From assembly GCF_014205225.1 (NCBI RefSeq), contig NZ_JACHNB010000001.1, positions 8,847,501 through 8,911,500 on the forward strand: a stretch of DNA of 64,000 nt, read 5' to 3'. Shown piece after piece: positions 44,314 to 51,993 of this stretch. A model generated the notes under the pieces. The model made no database searches. It worked only from the letters and a program-made list of their open reading frames with translations, and had not been told where the DNA came from. Position numbers and translations under genes: made by a program. Each line of letters starts with the position of its first letter. Position 1 is the first letter of the stretch. This stretch comes from Actinoplanes octamycinicus. Lineage in GTDB: Bacteria > Actinomycetota > Actinomycetes > Mycobacteriales > Micromonosporaceae.

Positions 44314-45261
44314 ATGCGGGGACATACAGTGGCAATGCTTCTCCTTCCGCGGACCGCGCCCCTGGACGTCGGGATCCCGGCGCAGGTCTTCGCGCCCCGG
44401 CACGGGCTTAACTACCGCGCGGTCCCGTGCGCGGTGCAACCCGGCGTCCAGCCCGGGCGGGACGGCCTCAGCTTCCACGTCGAAGCCGGGCTGGAAGCCG
44501 TCGAGCAGGCGGACACCGTCATCGTGCCCGGCTTCACCGACCCGACCGGCCCGATCGACCCCCGGGTGCTCGAGGCGCTGCGCGACGCGGCCTTCCGCGG
44601 CGCCCGGGTGGTCTCCATCTGCACCGGCGCGTTCGCGCTGGCCGCGGCCGGTCTGCTGGACGGCAGACGGGCCACCACGCACTGGCTGCAGGCGGCCACC
44701 CTGGCCCGGATGTACCCGAAGGTGACCGTCGACGGGCGGGTGCTCTTCGTCGACGAGGGACAGATCCTGACCTCCGCCGGGGTGGCCGCCGGCATCGACG
44801 TCTGCCTGCACCTGATCCGGCGCGACCACGGCGTGCAGGCCTCCAACGCGATCGCCCGGGTGATGGTGGCCGCGCCGTACCGCAGCGGCGGCCAGTCGCA
44901 GTACGTGCCGCGCAGCATCCCGGAACCGCTCAGCGACGTCTTCGCGGCGACCCGGGAGTGGGCCTTGGCCCATCTGGAGGAGCCGCTCACCGTCGCCTCG
45001 ATGGCCCGGCACGCCGGGGTGTCGGCGCGCACCTTCGGCCGCCGGTTCGTCGAGGACACCGGGTACACGCCGATGCAGTGGGTGCTGCGGGCCCGCGTCG
45101 ACCTGGCCCGGGAGCTGCTGGAACGGACCGATCTCGGGGTCGACCAGATCGCCGCCCGGGTCGGGGTGGGCACCGGCGCCAACCTGCGCATGCACTTCCA
45201 GCGGATCCTCGGCACGTCGCCCAGCGAGTACCGGAAGACCTTTGGCGGCAACCTTGCGTAG
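44314..45261 (+). CDS. GlxA-family (AraC-type) transcriptional regulator
   Basis: Regulator of 315 residues with an N-terminal DJ-1/PfpI-like domain (about 1-180; SICTGAFALAAAGLLDG holds the usual Cys) and a C-terminal AraC HTH pair (about 215-305; LTVASMARHAGVSARTFGRRF and IAARVGVGTGANLRMHF). The amidase-like domain usually senses a small molecule rather than catalysing. The ATG at 44314 is one choice; two GTG codons just upstream could extend it by three residues. It is divergent from the CebR-like gene and is followed by GAPDH in the same direction. Confidence 0.9.
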   Translation: MRGHTVAMLLLPRTAPLDVGIPAQVFAPRHGLNYRAVPCAVQPGVQPGRDGLSFHVEAGLEAVEQADTVIVPGFTDPTGPIDPRVLEALRDAAFRGARVVSICTGAFALAAAGLLDGRRATTHWLQAATLARMYPKVTVDGRVLFVDEGQILTSAGVAAGIDVCLHLIRRDHGVQASNAIARVMVAAPYRSGGQSQYVPRSIPEPLSDVFAATREWALAHLEEPLTVASMARHAGVSARTFGRRFVEDTGYTPMQWVLRARVDLARELLERTDLGVDQIAARVGVGTGANLRMHFQRILGTSPSEYRKTFGGNLA

Positions 45262-45262
45262 C

Positions 45263-45277
45263 GTGGCGTTCCGCCAC
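45263..45277 (+). terminator. Short hairpin after the GlxA-type gene
   Basis: GTGGCG-TTC-CGCCAC, a 6-bp stem with a 3-base loop, just after the GlxA-type stop codon. No U-tract, so termination is uncertain. Confidence 0.35.
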
Positions 45278-45313
45278 CTGATCATTCCCCGCTGAGAACG
45301 CGACGCTGGGGAC

Positions 45314-46321
45314 ATGACAACTCCAGTCGGTACCACACGAGTCGGCATCAACGGTTTCGGACGCATCGGCCGCAACGTCCTGCGGGCGGCCGCCGGGAGC
45401 GACGTGGAGATCGTCGCGATCAACGACCTCACCGACCCGGGCACGCTCGCCCACCTGCTGCGCTACGACAGCTCGCTGGGCCGCTTCGACGGCGTCGTCG
45501 AGGCGCACGCGGACCACCTGATCGTGGACGGCCGGCGGATCGAGGTGACCGGCGTGCGCACCCCGGCCGACCTGCCGTGGAAGGACCTCGGCGTGGACGT
45601 CGCGCTGGAGTCGACCGGTCGCTTCACCGCCGCCGCCGACGCCCGCGCGCACCTCGCCGCCGGCGCCCGCAAGGTGCTGGTCAGCGCCCCGTCCAAGGGG
45701 GCCGACCTGACCCTGGCGTACGGGCTCAACCACGGCGACTACGACCCGGCCGCGCACGACGTGGTCTCGAACGCCTCGTGCACCACCAACGGCCTGGCCC
45801 CGATCGCCTCGGTCCTGGACGACCTGGCCACCATCGAGACCGGCTCGATGACCACCATCCACGCCTACACCCAGGAGCAGAACCTCCAGGACGGCCCGCA
45901 CCGCGACCTGCGCCGGGCCCGCGCCGCCGCGCTGAACATCGCGCCGACCACCACCGGCGCCGCCACCGCGATCGGCCTGGTGCTGCCCCGCCTGGCCGGC
46001 AAGCTCACCGGATACTCGGTCCGGGTCCCGGTCCCGGTCGGCTCGCTGGTCGAACTGAACGCCGTGGTCGAACGCCCGGTCACCGCCGAGGAGATCAACA
46101 GCGCGTTCGAGGCGGCCGCGGCCGGCCCGCTGCGCGGCGTCCTGGAGTACTCGACGGACCCGCTGGTCTCCACCGACATCACCGGCAACCCGGCGTCGTC
46201 GATCTTCGACTCGCTGCTGACCACGGCGAACGGGCGTCTGGTCAAGGTGGTCGCCTGGTACGACAACGAGTGGGGCTTCGCCAACCGCGTGGTCGACACG
46301 CTCACCCTGCTGGGCCGCTGA
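45314..46321 (+). CDS. gap: Glyceraldehyde-3-phosphate dehydrogenase
   Basis: Glycolytic enzyme of 335 residues that oxidises glyceraldehyde-3-phosphate with NAD(P) and phosphate. The Rossmann start is VGINGFGRIGRNVLRA, the catalytic Cys is in SNASCTTNGLAP, the catalytic His is in TTIHAYTQEQ and the end motif is WYDNEWGFANRVVD. LLRYDSSLGRFDG is also typical. The ribosome site is GGGGAC before the ATG. It stands alone here, without pgk or tpiA, so it may be one of several GAPDH copies. Confidence 0.96.
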   Translation: MTTPVGTTRVGINGFGRIGRNVLRAAAGSDVEIVAINDLTDPGTLAHLLRYDSSLGRFDGVVEAHADHLIVDGRRIEVTGVRTPADLPWKDLGVDVALESTGRFTAAADARAHLAAGARKVLVSAPSKGADLTLAYGLNHGDYDPAAHDVVSNASCTTNGLAPIASVLDDLATIETGSMTTIHAYTQEQNLQDGPHRDLRRARAAALNIAPTTTGAATAIGLVLPRLAGKLTGYSVRVPVPVGSLVELNAVVERPVTAEEINSAFEAAAAGPLRGVLEYSTDPLVSTDITGNPASSIFDSLLTTANGRLVKVVAWYDNEWGFANRVVDTLTLLGR

Positions 46322-46542
46322 CCGGTTCCGGCCGCGGCCGGCGCGTGTCCTGCGTCTCCCCGAGCGGACCCGCACGACACGCGCCACGGTCGTGCGCGGG
46401 CCGCGACCTCGCGGGCCGGCTCGCACAGCGCCCCCGGTCGTACCGGAAAAGGATCCGCACCGGTCTCAGCGGCATCGCGGCAGCGAGCGGGTCCTCGACG
46501 AGGGCAGCTGGGACCGGGGCGTGACGCGGGGCGGGTTTTCTC

Positions 46543-46548
46543 TATGCT
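46543..46548 (+). promoter_or_regulatory. -10 hexamer TATGCT, leaderless start
   Basis: TATGCT ends 6 bases before the ATG at 46555, so the second LacI gene is probably leaderless. This favours 46555 over the GTG at 46549. Confidence 0.6.
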
Positions 46549-46554
46549 GTGCGG

Positions 46555-47568
46555 ATGGCGGTCACCCTGGCAGATGTCGCCCGGCTGGCCCGGGTCTCCC
46601 CCGCCACCGTGTCGCGCGTGATCAACGACAGCGCCAAGAAGGTCGCTCCCGAGCTGCGCGAGCGGGTCCTGGCCGCGGTCGCCGAGCTGCACTACGTGCC
46701 GAACGCGCATGCGCAGAACGTCGCCCGCCCCCGCAAGTCCGCGGTCGGAGTGATCGTGCACGACGTGTCCGACCCGTACTTCGCCGAGATCACCCGGGGG
46801 CTGCAGCGGCAGGCCGCGGCGCACGACCGGCTGCTGGTGATCTGCAACAGCTACCGGGAGCCGGAGCGCGAGCTGGCGTACGTCGCGCTGCTGCGCGCCC
46901 AGCAGGTGCACGCGCTGATCCTGGCCGGGTCGGGCTACCACGACGACGAGTTCACCGCCCGGCTCAACGGCGAGCTGAACGCGTACCAGCAGGCCGGCGG
47001 CCGGGTCGCGGTGATCGGCCGGCACGAGCTGGTCGGCAGCGCGGTGCTGCCGGCCAACGAGTCCGGCGCCTACCAGCTGGCCTGCCGGGTGCTGAGCCTC
47101 GGCCACCGGCGGGTCGGGGTGATCGCCGGGCCGCGCACCCTGACCACCACCACCGACCGGCTCTCCGGGGTCCGCCGGGCCGCCGCCGAGCTGGGCGTGC
47201 CGCTGCCCGCCGAGCAGATCGTCCACGCCGACTTCACCCGGGACGGCGGCGCCGCGGCGGCCGCCGAGCTGCTCGACGCCAACCCTGGCCTGACCGCCGT
47301 CCTGGCGCTGAACGACTCGATGGCGGTGGGCACCCTGGCCACCCTGCGCGAGCGCGGCGTCGCGGTGCCGGAGCAGATCTCGGTGACCGGTTTCGACGAC
47401 ATGCCGATCGCCCGGGACGTGACCCCGGCGCTGACCACGGTCAAGCTGCCGCTGGTCGACATGGGCGACCGGGCGATGGCGCTGGCCCTCGGCGACGACC
47501 CCGGCCCGGTCTCCGAGCCCGCCCACGCCGAGGTCGTCTGGCGCTCCAGCTGCGCCGCCCCGTCCTAG
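46555..47568 (+). CDS. LacI-family transcriptional regulator
   Basis: A 337-residue sugar-responsive repressor. The HTH is VTLADVARLARVSPATVSRV with hinge YVPNAHAQNVAR, and the effector domain reads VGVIVHDVSDPYFAEITRG, LGHRRVGVIAGP and ISVTGFDDMPIA. It is not of the CebR type. The ATG at 46555 directly follows a TATGCT -10 box. No target operon is adjacent: GAPDH lies upstream and a small membrane protein is convergent, so its regulon is unknown. Confidence 0.93.
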   Translation: MAVTLADVARLARVSPATVSRVINDSAKKVAPELRERVLAAVAELHYVPNAHAQNVARPRKSAVGVIVHDVSDPYFAEITRGLQRQAAAHDRLLVICNSYREPERELAYVALLRAQQVHALILAGSGYHDDEFTARLNGELNAYQQAGGRVAVIGRHELVGSAVLPANESGAYQLACRVLSLGHRRVGVIAGPRTLTTTTDRLSGVRRAAAELGVPLPAEQIVHADFTRDGGAAAAAELLDANPGLTAVLALNDSMAVGTLATLRERGVAVPEQISVTGFDDMPIARDVTPALTTVKLPLVDMGDRAMALALGDDPGPVSEPAHAEVVWRSSCAAPS

Positions 47569-47570
47569 GC

Positions 47571-47627
47571 CGGGCTGGGCCCCACGGGTGTCTCGACGCC
47601 CGTGAGACACCCGTGACGCCCAGCCGG
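47571..47627. repeat. Palindromic element, copy C
   Basis: Imperfect inverted repeat with arms 47571-47594 and 47604-47627, 21 of 24 positions paired, core CACGGGTGTCTC/GAGACACCCGTG and ends GGCTGG/CCAGCC. It starts 2 bases after the LacI stop and lies 8 bases before the stop of the convergent membrane-protein gene. Confidence 0.85.
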
Positions 47628-47635
47628 GCAAGCTG

Positions 47636-48079
47636 TCAGTCGAGGAGCCAGCTGGTCAGCGCCTGGCCGTACGACGTGGCCGCCAGCAGGAGCAGCCCCA
47701 GCCAGATCGCGCTGAGCAGCGCGAGACCCACCGTGCTCCGCCGATCCCCGGAGCGGACCGCGGGCACCAGCGTCGCCAGACCGAAAAGGAGCATCGCGAT
47801 CCCGAGCGGATAGATCAGCCAGGCGATCAGCCGGCACGCCCCGACGATCCAGACCAGCGGATTCCACAGCGAGTCCGGCCCGATCGCCATCGAGGCCTTC
47901 GGGTCGTCGAGCCGCTCCAGGCCGGGGTCCAGGACCGCCCCGAGGTCGTCCGCGCGCACGGCCGCCATGATCAAGATCCCGAAACTACCGATCAGGTACG
48001 CCACCAGCAGCCCCAGCTGCACCCCGACAACCGCCCGCCCGGTGGTGGAGACCCGGCGCTCCCGATCGACATCAGTCAC
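47636..48079 (-). CDS. Small membrane protein with three helices
   Basis: A 147-residue protein with three hydrophobic helices (about residues 16-40, 75-105 and 112-135) and an extracytoplasmic loop with DDLGAVLDPGLERLDDPKA. I do not recognise the family. The GTG start follows TAGATT by 6 bases with no ribosome site. The gene is convergent with the LacI gene and separated from it by palindrome copy C. Confidence 0.7.
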   Translation of the reverse strand: MTDVDRERRVSTTGRAVVGVQLGLLVAYLIGSFGILIMAAVRADDLGAVLDPGLERLDDPKASMAIGPDSLWNPLVWIVGACRLIAWLIYPLGIAMLLFGLATLVPAVRSGDRRSTVGLALLSAIWLGLLLLAATSYGQALTSWLLD

Positions 48080-48085
48080 CCCGGC

Positions 48086-48091
48086 AATCTA
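48086..48091 (-). promoter_or_regulatory. -10 hexamer TAGATT, leaderless start
   Basis: On the minus strand TAGATT ends 6 bases before the GTG at 48079. The TAG of this box is also the stop codon of the small frame at 48089. Confidence 0.55.
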
Positions 48092-48292
48092 CCCGCCGTC
48101 CGGCAACCTGGCTGGCTCCGCCAGCGGCACCCCGGGCAGCCCCGGCGCCCCGCCGAGACAGTCCAGCAGCTGATCCCGCCGCCGGGCCGCACCGGCGAAG
48201 TCGGCGAGAGCGGCGGCCGCGTCCGCCCGGTCCAGGAAGAGTGACCACTTCTCCGGGTCCCCGGCGATCGCCCGGGCCAGGTGACCCACCAC
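48089..48292 (-). CDS. Possible small protein or 3' remnant of a gene
   Basis: An open frame of 67 residues reading VVGHLARAIAGDPEKW followed by SLFLDRADAAAALADF and AARRRDQLLDCL, a natural-looking helical composition unlike a shadow frame. The same frame continues upstream for about 17 codons (including WPWPECCPT) to a TGA, without a start codon or ribosome site. It could be a small gene or the surviving end of a larger one. No homolog is recognised. Confidence 0.35.
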   Translation of the reverse strand: MVGHLARAIAGDPEKWSLFLDRADAAAALADFAGAARRRDQLLDCLGGAPGLPGVPLAEPARLPDGG

Positions 48293-48380
48293 AGTGGGAC
48301 AGCACTCGGGCCAGGGCCAGATCGGCGGAGGCCGGCACGGCAGTCAGGCTGGTCGAGGGGCGATGGCCGTACCGCAAACG

Positions 48381-48414
48381 CCGAAGCGGCCCGGAGGGTG
48401 CCGGACCGCTTCGG
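48381..48414 (-). terminator. Hairpin terminator of the modular membrane-protein operon
   Basis: A 9-bp perfect stem CCGAAGCGG/CCGCTTCGG, extended by inner GC pairs, lies about 12 bases beyond the membrane-protein stop. On the minus strand it is followed by CGTTTGCGG, a weak U-tract. Confidence 0.6.
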
Positions 48415-48425
48415 TGGGGCGTGCC

Positions 48426-50504
48426 TCAGGCCGGGGTGGTCTCCGCGGCCTGGTCCTCGATGATCGCCTTGATCCGGTCGGCGCGGGCCGGGCTCTTGAC
48501 ACCGGTCACCGCGGTCACCCGGTAGCGGGTCAGCTTGCCGGTGGTGCGCAGGTGCTCGTGCAGCTGGGCGCCGAACTGCTCGACGATCTCCTCGTCGCTC
48601 GGGCCGCGGCCGCCCTGCGGGCGGGGCAGCAGGTGCTGCCACGGCTGGTCGCCGCCGGTCGGCTGGCCGCCGAGCGCGGAGAGGTAGTCGTTGACGAACT
48701 CGCGGATCGTCTCGTCGTCGAGCCGCGGCACACTCGGCGCGAGCAGCACGGCCAGCTCGCGCGGGTCGGTGACGTCGCTGCTCTCCATCTCCTCGATCAG
48801 CGCGGCGCGCAGCTCCTCGATCGCCGCCATCCAGGCCGGCGAGCCGACCGGCGCGGTGACCGGCTCGGGGAGCAGGTCACGCCACGGGTAGGCGGCGTCG
48901 CCGGGCTCGCCGTTCATCTCCCGGACGTAGTCGTTGACGAACGAGCGGACCACGCCCTCGCCCAGGTCCGGCACCCGCGGCGCGAGCGAGCGGACCAGCT
49001 CGGCGACCCGGGTGTAGGTCATCTCGGACAGGTTGTCGGCGGTGATCTCGGCGGCGACCAGGCGGCTCAGGCGCTCGACGGCGAGCCGCCACCACGGGGA
49101 GCCGACGATGTTGACGGCGCGCTGGGCGCCGGTCGGGGTGGCCGCCCACGACGGCAGGTTGCCGCCACCGTTGGTGCCCGTGCCGTTGGTGCCGTTGGCC
49201 CCGTTGCCGTTGGTGCCGTTGCCGTTGGCTCCGGTGCCGTTCGTGGCCGTGGCCTGCGGGACCGGGGTCGTGGCGAGGAACGGACGCGGCGCGGCGACGG
49301 CCGGGATCGAGCCGAGCACCGCGGGCACCGCCCCGGGCACGGTGTCCTCGTCCGCCCGGCGCGGCGCCGGGACCGGAGCGGCCGCGACCGGGCCGCTCGC
49401 CGGGACTTCCGCCCGGTCGGACCCGGCCCGCTCGGCGGCCCGGGCCGGCGCCGGCATGCCGAGCATCTCCTCCGGGGTCACCGCCGCGGCCAGCCGCTCC
49501 CCCAGCGTCGCCGTCTCCGCGGTCGAGTTCACCAGCGCGGCCAGTTTCGCCACCGTGGGGCGGACCGGCGCGTCCTCGACGGCCTGCGACGGCGGCACGA
49601 ACTGCACCGGCGGCGCGGTCCGGACCGGCGCCGTCACCGGCTCCTCGGCGGGAGCCGGCAGGACGGCCGTCACCGGCGCCGCGACCACCGGGGCCGCCGG
49701 GCGCGCGTCCGCCGGGATCAGCAGGTCCATCACCCGCTGGATCCGGGCCAGCTGCCCGATCACGTCGTCGACCACCGGCTCGCCGGCGGTCCGGGCGTCC
49801 TTGAGCAGCCGGTTGCGCCACCACGACTTCGGCCAGCGCGCCGAGCTGACCCGGTGGTGGTTCACCACCATCCGGCGCACCTGCCGCTCGGAGGCCATCC
49901 GGGCCAGGTCCGGGTCGTCGTCCGGGATCAGCCAGCCCCAGCGCTCGGCGAGCCGCCGCGGGCTGTAGGCGAACCGGCCGCGCCGGACCCGCTGCCCGGC
50001 CGCGGTCAGCGCCGCCCACCACATCAGGAAGATCACGCAGGGCACCGCGAGCCGGAGCAGTTTCTCGGTGCCGGTGACCGCGTTGCTGGCCACGATGATG
50101 CCGGAGACGGCCGCGATGAGCGCCGCGATCCACAGCATCGGACCGGGGTGACCGGGCGTCTCGATCTTGCCGTCCGGGCCGTAGACCGTGGTGTTCCGGT
50201 ACTGCTCGGCTGCCAGGGAGGTGGCGGTCAGGAAGCAGATCTCGAAGACCGCGAAGACCAGGACGGCGAACACCTTGGGCAGGCGCAGCTGCTCGGTGGC
50301 GATCACCCACATGCCCTCGGCGTTGAGCAGCAGCGCCAGGTTCATGCTGAACGACAGCGCGATCGGGCGCAGCGGCTTGCCGGACCGTTTCGCCCAGATC
50401 GCGAAGCTGATCAGCAGGACCACGCCGAGCAGGCCGGCGACCAGGGAGACCAGGGCGGCGTAGTCCTGCCAGAGGTTGGCTAACTGATCGTTGAACTGCT
50501 TCAT
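48426..50504 (-). CDS. Modular membrane protein with Asn/Gly linker and duplicated C-terminal module
   Basis: A 692-residue protein of unknown function. Residues 1-170 hold about five transmembrane helices with a conserved-looking block FSMNLALLLNAEGMW and FEICFLTATSLAAEQY, recalling DUF2637-type proteins of actinomycete mobile elements; this likeness is weak. A cytoplasmic segment (170-265) is followed by Pro/Ala-rich sequence and a TNGxGxNG repeat linker (420-448). Then a module of about 75 residues occurs twice (468-546 and 554-627), each with FVNDY and ending in a PW..LLP motif, before a helical end. The ATG overlaps the stop of the ribbon-helix-helix gene. Confidence 0.75.
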   Translation of the reverse strand: MKQFNDQLANLWQDYAALVSLVAGLLGVVLLISFAIWAKRSGKPLRPIALSFSMNLALLLNAEGMWVIATEQLRLPKVFAVLVFAVFEICFLTATSLAAEQYRNTTVYGPDGKIETPGHPGPMLWIAALIAAVSGIIVASNAVTGTEKLLRLAVPCVIFLMWWAALTAAGQRVRRGRFAYSPRRLAERWGWLIPDDDPDLARMASERQVRRMVVNHHRVSSARWPKSWWRNRLLKDARTAGEPVVDDVIGQLARIQRVMDLLIPADARPAAPVVAAPVTAVLPAPAEEPVTAPVRTAPPVQFVPPSQAVEDAPVRPTVAKLAALVNSTAETATLGERLAAAVTPEEMLGMPAPARAAERAGSDRAEVPASGPVAAAPVPAPRRADEDTVPGAVPAVLGSIPAVAAPRPFLATTPVPQATATNGTGANGNGTNGNGANGTNGTGTNGGGNLPSWAATPTGAQRAVNIVGSPWWRLAVERLSRLVAAEITADNLSEMTYTRVAELVRSLAPRVPDLGEGVVRSFVNDYVREMNGEPGDAAYPWRDLLPEPVTAPVGSPAWMAAIEELRAALIEEMESSDVTDPRELAVLLAPSVPRLDDETIREFVNDYLSALGGQPTGGDQPWQHLLPRPQGGRGPSDEEIVEQFGAQLHEHLRTTGKLTRYRVTAVTGVKSPARADRIKAIIEDQAAETTPA

Positions 50505-50884
50505 GCGGGGAGGCCCTTCATAGGTGCCGGAAGGTACGCGTCGAGTGCGGCCGCGATCAGCGCGGACCGGTTGCCGCCAGTGTGCCGGCCGGCCAGCCCG
50601 TCGATCACGGCGAGGTTCTCCGGGTTCGGCCGGATCGAGACCTGCACCTGGTCCTCGAGGTGCTGGCGGCGGCCGGAACGCTGGGCCACGAAAAGACCGT
50701 CCACAGGCGTCGGGGCGCCGGTGAGCTCGGCCAGGCGGGGGTGCGTGTCGTTCAACGCGTCGAACACGATCTGGGTGTGTGACCGCCCGGTCGCCGCCGC
50801 GTGCGCCCGCAGCCGCGACCGCAGGCTGACCGCGAGATAGACGACCACACTGCTGCCGCTGATCGTGCGCGCACTGCCCGGCAC
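50501..50884 (-). CDS. Small protein with two ribbon-helix-helix-like segments
   Basis: A 127-residue protein with two segments of the RHH (CopG/ParG-like) pattern: VVVYLAVSLRSRLRAHAAA with a following helix pair TGRSHTQIVFDALN, and VQVSIRPNPENLAVIDGLAG with NRSALIAAALDAYL. Each has a short beta strand and two helices, so one chain could form a complete RHH unit that binds DNA. The GTG at 50884 is chosen because a near-perfect AGGAGG site lies 6-8 bases upstream; earlier in-frame starts lack one. It is coupled to the membrane protein by ATGA, and the 30-bp repeat array lies just upstream. Confidence 0.7.
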   Translation of the reverse strand: MPGSARTISGSSVVVYLAVSLRSRLRAHAAATGRSHTQIVFDALNDTHPRLAELTGAPTPVDGLFVAQRSGRRQHLEDQVQVSIRPNPENLAVIDGLAGRHTGGNRSALIAAALDAYLPAPMKGLPA

Positions 50885-51229
50885 GGCGGTCCTCCTCGTC
50901 GTCGCGGCATTCTTACTGGCGCGGATTTCTACCACGTAACCGCCCCGCACACGAAAACGCTCGCGATCACGAGTGCTATCCGACAGCTACCGGTGAGCAC
51001 CCGCCCGCGCTCCGTATCCCACAGCCAAGATCAACCCCATCTTCGCGTACGACCGGAGCGCGCCGGTCACCGCACAGCGCAGCCCCCGCCGTCCCGAGCC
51101 CCGCCGTCCCGAGCCCGCCATCCCCGCCATCCCCGCCATCCCAGCCATCCCAGCCCAGCGCCCACCCTCCCTTGGGGGTAGGCCCCCGCTGCCAGTGTGG
51201 CGAAAAAGCCCGCCCTAACGCCGACTGCC

Positions 51230-51255
51230 TGTGGACAGCCCTCGAATGTGGACAA
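51230..51255 (-). other. Two DnaA-box-like sites
   Basis: TGTGGACAA (51247-51255) is the exact complement of the actinobacterial DnaA box TTGTCCACA. TGTGGACAG (51230-51238) differs at one position. They are in the same orientation, 17 bases apart, in non-coding DNA next to the 30-bp repeat array. Confidence 0.5.
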
Positions 51256-51540
51256 CTCAATCCGACGACGGCCTCCACTGACACCGGCTGCTGGGCGCCG
51301 TGCCCGCGGTCCGAGTGCACGCGAGCGGCGCGCGACCCGACGAAGGGCGAGCGACCGCCCGCGACCCCACGAAGGGCGAGCGACGCGCCCGCGACCCCAA
51401 GAAGGGCGAGCGACGCGCCGGATTCGAGGCCAAGGCGAGCGGCGAGCCCCCGGCCCGAGGGAAGCGAGCGGCGCGCCGCAGTCTGAAGAAGGACCGGGCG
51501 GCGCGGCAAAACCGACAGCAGGCCGCGAGCCGAAGAAGAA

Positions 51541-51780
51541 CTAGACAGCAGGCCACGGCCCGAGGAGAAACCAGACGGCGCGCCACGGCCCGAGGAGAAA
51601 CCAGACAGCACGCCACGGCCCGAGCAAGAACCAGACAGCACGCCACGGCCCGAGCAAGAACCAGACAGCACGCCACGGCCCGAGCAAGAACCAGACAGCA
51701 CGCCACGGCCCGAGGAAGAGCCAGACCGCGCGCCGCAGTCCGACATAGAGCCGAGCGGCAAGCCACGACCCGAGCCGAAC
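51541..51780. repeat. 30-bp direct repeat array, eight units
   Basis: Exactly eight contiguous 30-base units start at 51541, 51571, 51601, 51631, 51661, 51691, 51721 and 51751. The unit begins CCAGACAGCACGCCACGGCC. Units 3-5 are identical, unit 6 differs near its end, and the outer units are more degenerate. More diverged 30-base periodicity extends left to about 51330. There are no spacers between units. Confidence 0.9.
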
Positions 51781-51957
51781 CAGGCGGCGCGCCGCCACCC
51801 CAGAGAAGCAACAGCCTCGCGCGGGGACCCGCACGCCAGCCAACGGAGGCGTACCGAAAACGGTCGAGCACAGCGGACCGCCAACAGTGACCCACCGCCC
51901 GCGAGGCGCGCACACCCGGCCGGCCGCACGAAGCCGAGCCAATCCCAGCACACCGAA

Positions 51958-51979
51958 AAGGGGCCCCGAAGGGCCCCTT
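51958..51979 (-). terminator. Intrinsic terminator with UUCG loop
   Basis: Read on the minus strand: AAGGGGCCC-TTCG-GGGCCCCTT followed by TTCGG. A 9-bp stem with a stable UUCG tetraloop and a short U-tract lies 15 bases after the stop of the triple-repeat protein. Confidence 0.85.
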
Positions 51980-51993
51980 CCGCACCTAGGTCG

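Larger units (their letters stand above)
50885..51993. other. 1.1-kb gene-free region with repeats and DnaA-box-like sites
   Basis: No credible gene is seen. Frames on both strands stay open only because the 30-bp repeat is a multiple of three and lacks stops; their products are low-complexity and their codon use does not match the neighbouring genes. Contents from left to right: a palindrome CTCGCGATCACGAG-like at 50960-50973, C-rich sequence with ATCCCCGCC-type short repeats (51100-51160), a hairpin GGGGG/CCCCC near 51174-51187, two DnaA-box-like sites (51230-51255), degenerate 30-bp units (about 51330-51540), eight clear 30-bp units (51541-51780) and a terminator (51958). Confidence 0.6.

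Noticed and set aside
46328..46345. Terminator after GAPDH
   Set aside because: CCGGCCGCGGCCGG is a palindrome without a loop and without a U-tract. It is GC-rich background rather than a convincing terminator.
51230..51255. Chromosomal origin oriC
   Set aside because: Only two DnaA-box-like sites, no dnaA or dnaN, and no AT-rich unwinding region.
51541..51780. CRISPR array
   Set aside because: The repeats are contiguous with no spacers, and no cas genes are present.
51257..51985. Long open frames through the 30-bp repeats on both strands
   Set aside because: The repeat length is a multiple of three and has no stops in most frames, so frames stay open by default. The products are simple repeats, lack credible starts, and their codon use does not resemble the neighbouring genes.
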